Shown piece by piece: positions 49,043 through 56,500 of a stretch of DNA of 64,000 nt (the stretch's first letter is position 1; the number at the start of each line of letters is the position of its first letter). The stretch comes from CBDBCU01 sp965203435 (GTDB lineage Bacteria > Chloroflexota > Dehalococcoidia > Lucifugimonadales > UBA3495). Location of the stretch: positions 372,001 through 436,000 of the forward strand of contig CBDBCU010000002.1 in the NCBI GenBank assembly GCA_965203435.1, read 5' to 3'. The notes under the pieces are model-generated. The model had not been told where the DNA came from. It did not search any database and was given only the letters and a program-made list of their open reading frames with translations. The translations under genes and the position numbers were made by a program.

Positions 49043-49837
49043 TTACTCCTCCCGGCAGTCTGGAATATCGCGGGGCCGTTCCAGGGTTACGGTTGCGCTG
49101 ACACTGCCCGGTTCCGGCGGTTGACCGATAACAGCGTGGCCAAGGTTTTTTATTTGGATAAGCGGACGGACCTCTCCCTTGGCCGCGGCAACGGCGGCGG
49201 CTATGCTCCTAGCCTGGGTGTTCACCCGCATTTTAAGCCCTTCCCCCTGCTTTAGCAACGATGAAATCTGGGTGTCCGTCAGGCCGGAATCAACAAGTCC
49301 GTCGTCGAACTGTTTCCGTACCGCGGCCGGATAGGTAACGGTGTTGTGCATACCGAAAGAAATGATTTCCGACCTCGGCCAGTCATCGCGGTTATGCGCC
49401 ACGGGAATAGCGATAAATAGGGCGGCATCCGGGTTCAACCCGTCCAGGATAGACGCCGCATAAGTGGAGTTTTCCCAATCCCCGCAGTGGGCGGCGGGTA
49501 TGTGGACAGCGGCAACATTGGCAAAGCCGGCCATGTCCCCGGGTTTCAAGGCGGCCGACACGCTGAATTCGTCTTGTATCCGATACAGCTCCGGCTCCGT
49601 TATCAGCCGGCAGGACGGGATTTGCAACTGCTGGATAATCCACTCCTGTACCTCCGGCGTCCGGTAGCAGATGCCCACATTCTCCGGCAAAGGCGTAGCC
49701 GCAGCCGGAGGAACGGGCGTCGGCATTGGCGTAGTGGTCGGCAGTTGCGTTAGGGGCTGGGCCGGAGCCGGCGCCTGTCCCGCGCAGGCCAAGGCGATGA
49801 CAGCGGCCATTGCCGCCAGGATGAGCAGGGTTTTCAA
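49043..49837 (-). CDS. Lipoprotein of unknown function
   Basis: A 264-residue protein with a lipoprotein signal (MKTLLILAAMAAVIALACAG, modified Cys at 18), a Pro/Thr-rich linker to about residue 50, and an alpha/beta domain. Features include ICYRTPEVQEWIIQQLQIPSC (a probable disulfide) and VAAVHIPAAHCGDWENSTYAASILDGLNPDAALFIAIPVAHN. No family recognised. Its start overlaps the upstream gene stop (ATGA). Confidence 0.6.
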   Translation of the reverse strand: MKTLLILAAMAAVIALACAGQAPAPAQPLTQLPTTTPMPTPVPPAAATPLPENVGICYRTPEVQEWIIQQLQIPSCRLITEPELYRIQDEFSVSAALKPGDMAGFANVAAVHIPAAHCGDWENSTYAASILDGLNPDAALFIAIPVAHNRDDWPRSEIISFGMHNTVTYPAAVRKQFDDGLVDSGLTDTQISSLLKQGEGLKMRVNTQARSIAAAVAAAKGEVRPLIQIKNLGHAVIGQPPEPGSVSATVTLERPRDIPDCREE

Positions 49838-50331
49838 TTGGATTCCCTCCCTTTGCGCTGCACGCTTTCCCTATACTTGCGGTGGGTATCTACCGACAGG
49901 TTGAGGCCGCCGGGCTGTATTTCCCCGGTATCGATAACCCCCATATAAGGCTCCAGCCGATCCAGCATCGTTACCGCCAAGGCCCGCCGCGCCCCTTCCA
50001 AATTTTCCCAAACTCGGATGAACCGCCGGATTTGCGCCGCGGTCAGGGGATAGCCGCCCTCCGCATCGGCCCGGCAGCCGCCCAATTCCCCATGCAGGGC
50101 TTCCAAACCGGCCGCGCCGGCCGCCAAGCGGTCCTGCAATTCCGGAGTTGACGCCGCCGCCGCAATCAGCGGCCGCAGCTGCCGCCGGGCCTGCGCCAGA
50201 ATTTCCGGCCCGTTGGCCGGCAGCGCGGTGATTTTGTTGTAGTCATACCAGGGATGTTCGATGAACTGGCCCAGGGTATCCTGGACGGCTTTGACTTCCC
50301 GGGTGGTGATGGCGGCGGTCGTAGTGGACAT
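49834..50331 (-). CDS. Hypothetical helical protein
   Basis: A 165-residue, mainly helical protein: TTREVKAVQDTLGQFIEHPWYDYNK, ILAQARRQLRPLIAAAASTPELQDRLAAG, and LTAAQIRRFIRVWENLEGARRALAVTMLDRLEPYMG. No domain recognised. It has a good ribosome-binding site (GGAGG) and promoter, and begins the operon that continues with the lipoprotein and HNH genes. Confidence 0.5.
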   Translation of the reverse strand: MSTTTAAITTREVKAVQDTLGQFIEHPWYDYNKITALPANGPEILAQARRQLRPLIAAAASTPELQDRLAAGAAGLEALHGELGGCRADAEGGYPLTAAQIRRFIRVWENLEGARRALAVTMLDRLEPYMGVIDTGEIQPGGLNLSVDTHRKYRESVQRKGRESN

Positions 50332-50373
50332 AGTTTTGCCTCCGGGTTCCTGCGGCGGGATGTTTCGGGGATA

Positions 50374-50403
50374 ATCTTACGGCGTTGGGGGCGGGTCGGT
50401 CAA
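50374..50403 (-). promoter_or_regulatory. Promoter of the hypothetical/lipoprotein/HNH operon
   Basis: Minus-strand TTGACC (50403-50398), 18-bp spacer, TAAGAT (50379-50374). Confidence 0.5.
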
Positions 50404-50414
50404 TAGCCTATAGG

Positions 50415-50514
50415 AACCGTCCTTCCCGCGTAAGCGGGAATCCAGAAATGCCGGCCATAAGCCGGCTGGTCTGACGCAGTACCGTCGGGATTCCCGCTTA
50501 CGCGGGAATGACGG
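50415..50514. repeat. R1 inverted pair plus decayed tail
   Basis: Standard pair with CTGACGCAGTACCGTCGGGA inside. To 50610 it is followed by degenerate GGGAAGGACGGT-type fragments, filling the 393-bp gap. Confidence 0.85.
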
Positions 50515-50651
50515 TAGAGGAGCAGCGGGAAGGACGATAAGGGGCGCGGGAATGACGGTAGAGGGCGGGCGGAGAGGACGGCAACCGGCCGGGAAGGACG
50601 GTTTCTATAGGCCCTTTCCCCAAAATCCCCCTATCCTATATCCCCCTCCTG

Positions 50652-50660
50652 TGCTACAAT
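50652..50660 (+). promoter_or_regulatory. Extended -10 promoter of folD
   Basis: TGCTACAAT, identical to the two elements at 6342 and 6634; 64 bp before the ATG. Confidence 0.5.
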
Positions 50661-50724
50661 TGGGGCGGGAATTGGCAATACCGGCAAGGCAACAAGGGAT
50701 GCCGGGCTTTAGCGGGAGAGGTTA

Positions 50725-51633
50725 ATGGCGCAGTTGTTGGATGGGCGGGCTTTGGCGCAAACGGTGCGGGCGGAAGTGGCCGCCGGCGTGGCCGAAATGC
50801 AGGAACGGCACGGCGTAACGCCCGGCCTGGCCGCCGTCCTGGTCGGCGATGACCCGGCCTCGGCCGTCTATGTCCGCAACAAGGAACGGGCCTGCGCCGC
50901 CGCCGGAATGTTCAGCCAAACCTTTACTATGCCCGCCACCACCGCCCCGGAGGAACTGCGCGCCTTGACCCGGCAGCTCAACGCCGATCCCCGCTTTCAC
51001 GGCATCCTGGTGCAGCTGCCCCTGCCGCCGCACATTGACGAAGCCGCCGTTATTGACGCCCTGAACCCGGGCAAGGATGTGGACGGACTGCATCCCTACA
51101 ACCTGGGGCAGCTGGCCCGGGGCGTCCCCGATTTCGTTCCGGCCACGCCCGCCGGCGTCCAGCAGCTGCTGGTGCGGAACGGCTATGACCCGGCGGGAAA
51201 GCGGGTGGTTATCTGCGGGCGCAGCAACATTGTGGGCAAGCCGCTGGCGGCATTGCTGATGCAGCGGTCGCCCGGCGGCAATGCCACGGTGACCGTCGCC
51301 CACACCGGCACCGTCCATCTGGCCGAAATCACCCGGCAGGCCGACATCCTGATTGCGGCGATGGGCCGGCCGCAAGCCATCACCGCCGACATGATTCAAG
51401 AGGGCGCGGTGGTCATCGATGTAGGCATTAACCGGGTGACGGACGAATCCCGGCGGCAGGGCTATCGCCTGGTGGGGGATGTGGATTTTGAGCCGGTATC
51501 AGCCAAGGCGGCGGCGATTACTCCGGTACCCGGCGGCGTCGGCCCGATGACCATTGCTATGCTGCTGGTCAACACCTTGACCGCCGCCCGGATCAGCATC
51601 CACGGCCGGCCGCCGGCCCCAAGCGGCGGCTGA
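50725..51633 (+). CDS. folD: Methylenetetrahydrofolate dehydrogenase / cyclohydrolase
   Basis: Interconverts 5,10-methylene-, methenyl- and 10-formyl-tetrahydrofolate. The 302-residue protein has LAAVLVGDDPASAVYVRNKERAC (catalytic Lys in the Y-x-x-x-K motif), GILVQLPLPPHIDEAAVIDALNPGKDVDGLHP, GRSNIVGKPLAALLMQ (NADP site) and TPVPGGVGPMTIAMLLVNTL. A short basic/Pro tail follows. GGGAGAGG precedes the ATG. queA starts 60 bp downstream on the same strand. Confidence 0.96.
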   Translation: MAQLLDGRALAQTVRAEVAAGVAEMQERHGVTPGLAAVLVGDDPASAVYVRNKERACAAAGMFSQTFTMPATTAPEELRALTRQLNADPRFHGILVQLPLPPHIDEAAVIDALNPGKDVDGLHPYNLGQLARGVPDFVPATPAGVQQLLVRNGYDPAGKRVVICGRSNIVGKPLAALLMQRSPGGNATVTVAHTGTVHLAEITRQADILIAAMGRPQAITADMIQEGAVVIDVGINRVTDESRRQGYRLVGDVDFEPVSAKAAAITPVPGGVGPMTIAMLLVNTLTAARISIHGRPPAPSGG

Positions 51634-51693
51634 CCGGCCGGCCATCCGTCCGTACATTCATTCATTCAGCTATCCATCCATTCATCAATCCTG

Positions 51694-52800
51694 ATGCGTA
51701 CCAGCGATTTTGACTACCACCTGCCCCCGGAGTTGATTGCCCAAACGCCGGTGGAGCCGCGGGATTCCTCTCGGCTGCTGATTTTGCGGCGGGATACCGG
51801 GCGGCTGGAACATCGGCAGTTTTCCGACCTCGGGCAGCATTTGCCGCCGGGCTGCGTGCTGGTAATGAACCGCAGTCGGGTGTTGCCGGCCCGGCTTTAC
51901 GGGCGGCGGCAGGATACGGGCGGGCGGGTGGAACTGCTGCTGTTGCGGCGGGAAAGGCCCGGCATCTGGCAGGCCTTGGGGCAGCCGGGCCGGCGGCTGC
52001 GGCCGGGGGTAAAGCTGTGGCTGACCGCGCCGGGGGATAATCCCGGCGGCGGCCCGGCGGCGGCTAATCCGGCTGGCAATGATGCGGCGGCGGATGATAG
52101 GGCGGCGGTAGCGGCGGAAATCCTGGCGGTCAATTCCGAGGGCGTCCGCACCGTCCGCCTGTCCGATGAAAGCGGTATCGAGCAGATGGGCCAGGTTCCC
52201 CTGCCGCCCTACATTCGGCAGCGGCTGGACGACCCGGAACGCTATCAGACCGTCTATGCCCAGGAGCCGGGCAGCGTGGCCGCGCCCACCGCCGGCCTGC
52301 ACTTTACTCCGCAACTGCTGGACAGCCTGCGCCAAGCCGGCATCAGCACCGCCTTTGTTACCCTGCACGTGGGCTTGGATACCTTTCGGCCGGTCAAAGG
52401 CGACGACCCTCGGGAACATCATATCCATACCGAATACTACGAATTGCCGGCGGAAACGGCGGCAATGCTGACCCAAACCCGGCAACAGGGCCGCCCGATT
52501 ATCGCCGTAGGCACGACGGCGGTGCGAACCCTGGAACAGGTCGGCCGCGACCAGGCCGCCAGTATTGACCGGGATGCGCCATTAGAACCGGCCCGCGGCC
52601 AAGCCGATTTATTCATCCTGCCCGGCCATCCCTTCCGCCTGGTGGACGGGATGATTACCAACTTTCACCTGCCGCGCTCCACCCTGCTGATGCTGGTCTC
52701 CGCCTTTGCCGGGCGGGAGAACATCCGGAACGCCTACCAAGCGGCGGTAGAACAGGGCTATCGTTTCTACAGTTTCGGGGATGCCATGCTGATACTGTAG
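51694..52800 (+). CDS. queA: S-adenosylmethionine:tRNA ribosyltransferase-isomerase
   Basis: Adds the epoxycyclopentane precursor to preQ1-tRNA in queuosine synthesis. The 368-residue protein has DFDYHLPPELIAQTPVEPRDSSRLL, VLVMNRSRVLPARL, GSVAAPTAGLHFTPQLL, TLHVGLDTFRPVK, VGTTAVRTLE and GMITNFHLPRSTLLMLVSAFAG, covering the family from end to end. A Gly/Ala/Asn-rich insert of about 25 residues sits near residue 115 (PGDNPGGGPAAANPAGNDAA). tgt is at 18196. Confidence 0.96.
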   Translation: MRTSDFDYHLPPELIAQTPVEPRDSSRLLILRRDTGRLEHRQFSDLGQHLPPGCVLVMNRSRVLPARLYGRRQDTGGRVELLLLRRERPGIWQALGQPGRRLRPGVKLWLTAPGDNPGGGPAAANPAGNDAAADDRAAVAAEILAVNSEGVRTVRLSDESGIEQMGQVPLPPYIRQRLDDPERYQTVYAQEPGSVAAPTAGLHFTPQLLDSLRQAGISTAFVTLHVGLDTFRPVKGDDPREHHIHTEYYELPAETAAMLTQTRQQGRPIIAVGTTAVRTLEQVGRDQAASIDRDAPLEPARGQADLFILPGHPFRLVDGMITNFHLPRSTLLMLVSAFAGRENIRNAYQAAVEQGYRFYSFGDAMLIL

Positions 52801-52810
52801 GGGGAAACGG

Positions 52811-52980
52811 ATTCAAACATGGATAAACAGGATAGACAGGATTTTGGGTGTCTGTATAGAACGGTGGTTGACGGCCAGTACCGTCCTTCCCGCGTAAGCG
52901 GGAATCCCACGGTGACTTGCCAAGGTTGCGGCATTATAAGGCAGTACCGTCGGGATTACCGCTTACGCGGGAAGGACGGT
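52811..52980. repeat. R3 half-element joined to an R1 pair
   Basis: R3 left arm TCAAACATGGATAAACAGGA and part of its centre (GACGGCCAGTACCGT) run straight into an R1 pair (52880-52980), as if the R1 pair had replaced the rest of the R3 element. Confidence 0.75.
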
Positions 52981-53072
52981 AGGTATAGCCGCTTGCCCTT
53001 TGCCTACCACAACCGTTATCCTAGGCCGCAGTAAAGCCGCCGTTTCCCCAACCCGGACTCCGGAGGTTGCTT

Positions 53073-53408
53073 GTGGTTCAAGAACATAGCATTGCTGACC
53101 GGGCGGCCGGCAATCCGTCCCTAGCGCTGACCCTACCGGCCCGGATTAAACTGGAATCCCTGTCCGATGACCGGCTGCGGGTGAAAGAGCCTATAGAGGT
53201 AGTCATCTTTGAGACTGAGGGTTTCATCCTGGCCGAGGCCGTGGGCTTTAACGAATTCGGACAGGGAGACAATCCGGCCGCGGCTGTCGCCGAACTCCAG
53301 TATGCCTTGGCTGACCTTTACTTTTCCCTGGCGGGGGATCAGCATCGCCTCGGCCAATGGCTGCAAGAGGTTTGGGCCGAGTTGCAAACCAAGATGGAAC
53401 CGGTATGA
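53073..53408 (+). CDS. HicB-like antitoxin candidate
   Basis: A 111-residue protein starting with GTG six bases after GGAGG. The core IEVVIFETEGFILAEAVGFNEFGQGDNPAAAVAELQYALADLY resembles the HicB strand-helix unit, preceded by a basic, beta-rich stretch. Its stop overlaps the next gene's start (ATGA). The arrangement of acidic antitoxin-like gene first and HicA-like gene second fits a toxin-antitoxin pair; family resemblance is weak. Confidence 0.5.
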   Translation: MVQEHSIADRAAGNPSLALTLPARIKLESLSDDRLRVKEPIEVVIFETEGFILAEAVGFNEFGQGDNPAAAVAELQYALADLYFSLAGDQHRLGQWLQEVWAELQTKMEPV

Positions 53409-53671
53409 CGCCCCGGGAGTTCGACCTGGTAGTCCGCAAGTTCGGAATGGAAATTATCGAGGGGGGCAATCACCGGCGCGCCCGGTTTCATTACCGGGGC
53501 CGGATAGTGCTCAGCACCCTCCGCTCCCGCAGTCCGGGAGAGTTCGCTGACCACCAAGTCCGCGCGCAACTGCGGTTGACCCCGGCGCAGCTGCGGGACG
53601 CCATCCGCTGCACCTTGGGGTTGGACGGCTACATTGAGATTCTGCGGGATAAGGGGCTGATTGGGGACTGA
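53405..53671 (+). CDS. HicA-like toxin candidate
   Basis: An 88-residue protein: MTPREFDLVVRKFGMEIIEGGNHRRARFHYRGRIVLSTLRS, then a helix LTPAQLRDAIRCTLGLDGYIEILRDKGLI. The G-x-H (GGNHRRARF) and following beta hairpin resemble the dsRBD-like HicA mRNA interferase, in which that His is catalytic. Translation is coupled to the upstream gene by an ATGA overlap. Confidence 0.5.
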   Translation: MTPREFDLVVRKFGMEIIEGGNHRRARFHYRGRIVLSTLRSRSPGEFADHQVRAQLRLTPAQLRDAIRCTLGLDGYIEILRDKGLIGD

Positions 53672-53689
53672 ACCGCCGCCGCCGCGCCT

Positions 53690-54280
53690 TTACGGCCCCC
53701 CTTCCCCCCGGCCGCCGCGCCGACTGCCGCCACTGCCGCCGCCGCCCTCAAAGGGATTGGCCGTTCCCTCCGGGATGATTACTATGTTGCGGGCTTGAAA
53801 GATGCCGCTATCCGCATTGGGCCGGCCGGTCAGCCGCACCGTGATGCCGGCGGTCAGTTCCGCCCGGTCGGCCGGGCTAATCCGGCTGATGGCGGTGTCG
53901 GCGGTCAAAGTTACCAGGGTATTGCCCTGCGGCGTGGTCAGGGACAGGTTATTGCCGTCCACTTCCGCCACTACGCCGGTCAAGCCGCCGCGGCCGCCGC
54001 CCAAGCCCAAGTTGCCGCCATTGCCGGCGCCAGCTCCCGGAAAACCGTCCTCTGCGTCCGGCGGCGCTACAAAACCGACGCCGCCGGGGCCGGCGACCGC
54101 TCCCGCCGGTACGCCCACGGACGGCCCGCCGCCGGCAAAACCGCTATCCATTCCCGGCGGCAGCATTGCGGCGTTGGCGGCCTGACTGCGCCCATAGACC
54201 ACGCCGCCCACGAAAGCCCCGCCCAGGGCCGCCCCCAGGATGGCTACCGTCACCAGCAGCAGCAGAAAGGATTTGTTCAT
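53690..54280 (-). CDS. Membrane-anchored DUF5666-like protein
   Basis: A 196-residue protein: an N-terminal membrane helix (FLLLLVTVAILGAALGGAFVGGVVYG), a Gly/Ala/Pro-rich linker, then a small beta domain GLTGVVAEVDGNNLSLTTPQGNTLVTLTADTAISRISP with VRLTGRPNADSGIFQARNIVII. That domain has the DUF5666 OB-like pattern. The tail is Gly/Arg-rich. It lies 23 bp after the MacB-like permease gene and probably belongs to the same operon, as an accessory extracytoplasmic part. Confidence 0.6.
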   Translation of the reverse strand: MNKSFLLLLVTVAILGAALGGAFVGGVVYGRSQAANAAMLPPGMDSGFAGGGPSVGVPAGAVAGPGGVGFVAPPDAEDGFPGAGAGNGGNLGLGGGRGGLTGVVAEVDGNNLSLTTPQGNTLVTLTADTAISRISPADRAELTAGITVRLTGRPNADSGIFQARNIVIIPEGTANPFEGGGGSGGSRRGGRGEGGP

Positions 54281-54303
54281 TTTTCCTCCCTTATTATTCG
54301 CGG

Positions 54304-55551
54304 CTATTCGTGGCGCAGCGCCGCAATGGGATGCAGCCGGGCGGCGCGCAGGGCCGGATAAATGCCAAAGAACAGCCCAATGGCGGCCGCTACTCCCGGG
54401 GCCAGCAAAGCGATATTCCAGTTGACCGCCGTTTGCAGCGGTTCATCCCCGAACAGCGGGCGGCCGCGCAGTAGCAAGGCAATGGACGCCCCCAACAATA
54501 CGCCCAATCCGCCGCCGCTCAAACTCAGCAGGGTTGCCTCGACCATAAACTGCATCAGAATGTCCCGCCGCTTGGCCCCCATCGCCTTGCGGATGCCGAT
54601 TTCCCTAGTGCGTTCCGTTACCGACACCAGCATAATGTTCATAATGCCAATCCCGCCGACCAGCAGGGAAATGCCGGCAATAGCCCCCAGGAACAGCACA
54701 AAGGTATTAGTGGTCTGCTGCACCGCCTCGATGGTTTCCTGCTGGCTGCTGATCAGGAAATCATCCGCGTCGGTAATGCGATGGCGCAGGCGCAGCACCG
54801 TCGCCACTTCCCGCATCCCGGCGTCCATGGCGGCCACGCTGGGCATCTGCACATTGATGGCGTCCACGCTGATGCCGCCTTGGGTAGTGCGTTGCGAATT
54901 CAGCCGATAGTAGGCGGTGGTAATCGGCACCAAAATCTGGTCGTCCAGGCTGCCTAGAAATCCGCCGCCCTTGCTTTCCAATACGCCGATAACGATAAAC
55001 TGGCGGCCGTTAATGCGGATGGGCTGGCCCACAGCGTCCAGATTGCCGAACAGATTGCCCTCCACCGCCGCCCCCAGGATGGCGACCTGCGAGCGGTTGT
55101 CCAGCTGTCCCGCGGTGATGAAACTGCCCTTTTCCACCGGAAAGTTGCGGACGGCGGCATATTCCGGCGTTACCCCCACCACCTGGGTATAGGTGTTGTT
55201 GCGCCCGGCGGCGACCTGCGCCCCGGTACGCAGTTCCGGGGCTACCGCCGCCACCGACGGGGCAAAAACCGGGTCTTGCAGGGCGTAGGCATCAGCCAAA
55301 GTCAAAGTGTTGGCGCTGCCGGCCCCCCGGCCCAAGCCGCCCTCAAAGGAACCCCCGGGCCAGACAAAAATCAGGTTGGAACCCAGGGATTCAATCTGGG
55401 CGGTGATGGACTGCTGCACCCCTTGCCCAATGGCCATCAGGGCAATAACCGCGCTGACCCCGATGACAATGCCCAGCAAAGTCAGAGCCGAGCGCAGTTT
55501 ATTGGCGCTCAACGAGGCCAGGGCGATGCGGAAAGTAGTCCAGGGATTCAT
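54304..55551 (-). CDS. MacB-like ABC transporter permease
   Basis: A 415-residue membrane protein with MacB periplasmic core and FtsX domains: LRSALTLLGIVIGVSAVIALMAIGQG at the first helix, a long extracytoplasmic domain with VVGVTPEYAAVRNFPVEKG and VAILGAAVEGNLFG, then GIGIMNIMLVSVTERTREIGIRKAMGAKRRDI and a closing helix pair (FFGIYPALRAARLHPIAALRHE). It overlaps the ATPase gene by 4 bp. Such systems export peptides or lipids or act as mechanotransmitters. Confidence 0.92.
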   Translation of the reverse strand: MNPWTTFRIALASLSANKLRSALTLLGIVIGVSAVIALMAIGQGVQQSITAQIESLGSNLIFVWPGGSFEGGLGRGAGSANTLTLADAYALQDPVFAPSVAAVAPELRTGAQVAAGRNNTYTQVVGVTPEYAAVRNFPVEKGSFITAGQLDNRSQVAILGAAVEGNLFGNLDAVGQPIRINGRQFIVIGVLESKGGGFLGSLDDQILVPITTAYYRLNSQRTTQGGISVDAINVQMPSVAAMDAGMREVATVLRLRHRITDADDFLISSQQETIEAVQQTTNTFVLFLGAIAGISLLVGGIGIMNIMLVSVTERTREIGIRKAMGAKRRDILMQFMVEATLLSLSGGGLGVLLGASIALLLRGRPLFGDEPLQTAVNWNIALLAPGVAAAIGLFFGIYPALRAARLHPIAALRHE

Positions 55552-56228
55552 ACCGCCGCCGTATCGCGGATGATTAAGCCGTCCCGCATCCCGATAACCC
55601 GCTGGGCGGCGGCGGCGATGTCCGGTTCATGGGTTACGATAATCACCGTCAAGCCCTCCTCCCGATTCAGCCGTTGCAGGATGGATACCACTTCGGCGCT
55701 GGATTGGCTGTCCAGGTTGCCGGTGGGTTCATCGGCCAGCAGGATATGGGGATTTTTGACCAGGGCCCGGGCAATGCCGACCCGCTGCTGCTGCCCCCCG
55801 GAAAGTTCGGTCGGCCGGTGCTGGATCCTATCCCCCAGGCCCACCCGTTCCAGGGCTTGCCGGGAACGCTGCCGCCGGTGATGGCCGTTGCCGTAAAGCA
55901 GCGGCAGCTCCACATTAGCCAGGGCGGTCAGCCGCGGCAGCAAATTGTAGGTCTGAAAGACAAAGCCGATTTTCCGATTGCGGATTTCAGCCAGCCGATT
56001 GTCCCCTAGGCGGCCGACATTATCCCCCTCCAGATAATACTCCCCGGCGGTCGGCCCATCCAGGCAGCCCAGAATGTTCATCATCGTGGACTTGCCGGAG
56101 CCGGAGGCTCCCATAATCGCCACCATTTCCCCGGCCGCAATGGCCAGGGAAACGCCGCGCAGCGCCCCCACTTCCACGCTGCCCATCCGATAGATTTTGG
56201 TTACTTCCCGCAGTTCAATCATCGCCAA
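55548..56228 (-). CDS. MacB/LolD-type ABC transporter ATPase
   Basis: A 226-residue nucleotide-binding subunit: IMGASGSGKSTMMNILGCL (Walker A), LSGGQQQRVGIARALV (signature), ILLADEPTGNLDSQSS (Walker B), VIIVTHEPDIA (H loop). This is the LolD/MacB/FtsE class. The stop overlaps the permease start. A 272-bp gap with R2 repeats separates it from the upstream adaptor gene. Confidence 0.95.
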   Translation of the reverse strand: MAMIELREVTKIYRMGSVEVGALRGVSLAIAAGEMVAIMGASGSGKSTMMNILGCLDGPTAGEYYLEGDNVGRLGDNRLAEIRNRKIGFVFQTYNLLPRLTALANVELPLLYGNGHHRRQRSRQALERVGLGDRIQHRPTELSGGQQQRVGIARALVKNPHILLADEPTGNLDSQSSAEVVSILQRLNREEGLTVIIVTHEPDIAAAAQRVIGMRDGLIIRDTAAV

Positions 56229-56279
56229 CTTCCGGTTTAATCCTTGCCGACTTCCGGGGGGATGGGCTCCTTTCCGAAT

Positions 56280-56446
56280 CCGTTCATCCTGAACATCGTT
56301 GAAGGATGAACCCGCGGCCGCCTACCAACCCCTTGCTGTTTCCTGGCGATTCTCCTTATCAGCCGTGGGTTCATCCTTCAACGATGTTCAGGATGAACGG
56401 ATTCGAGGCAGTCCCCCCATTCCGCTCATCCTGAACTTGTTGAAGG
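56280..56446. repeat. Three R2 elements
   Basis: CATCCTGAACATCGTTGAAGG at 56287, its reverse (CATCCTTCAACGATGTTCAGG) at about 56371, and the consensus CATCCTGAACTTGTTGAAGG at about 56427; the first two form an inverted pair. Confidence 0.8.
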
Positions 56447-56500
56447 AGGGGCGGTATGGGGTCGGTTGTCCGCGGCGGCTATAACCGGCACAAACCCGCC

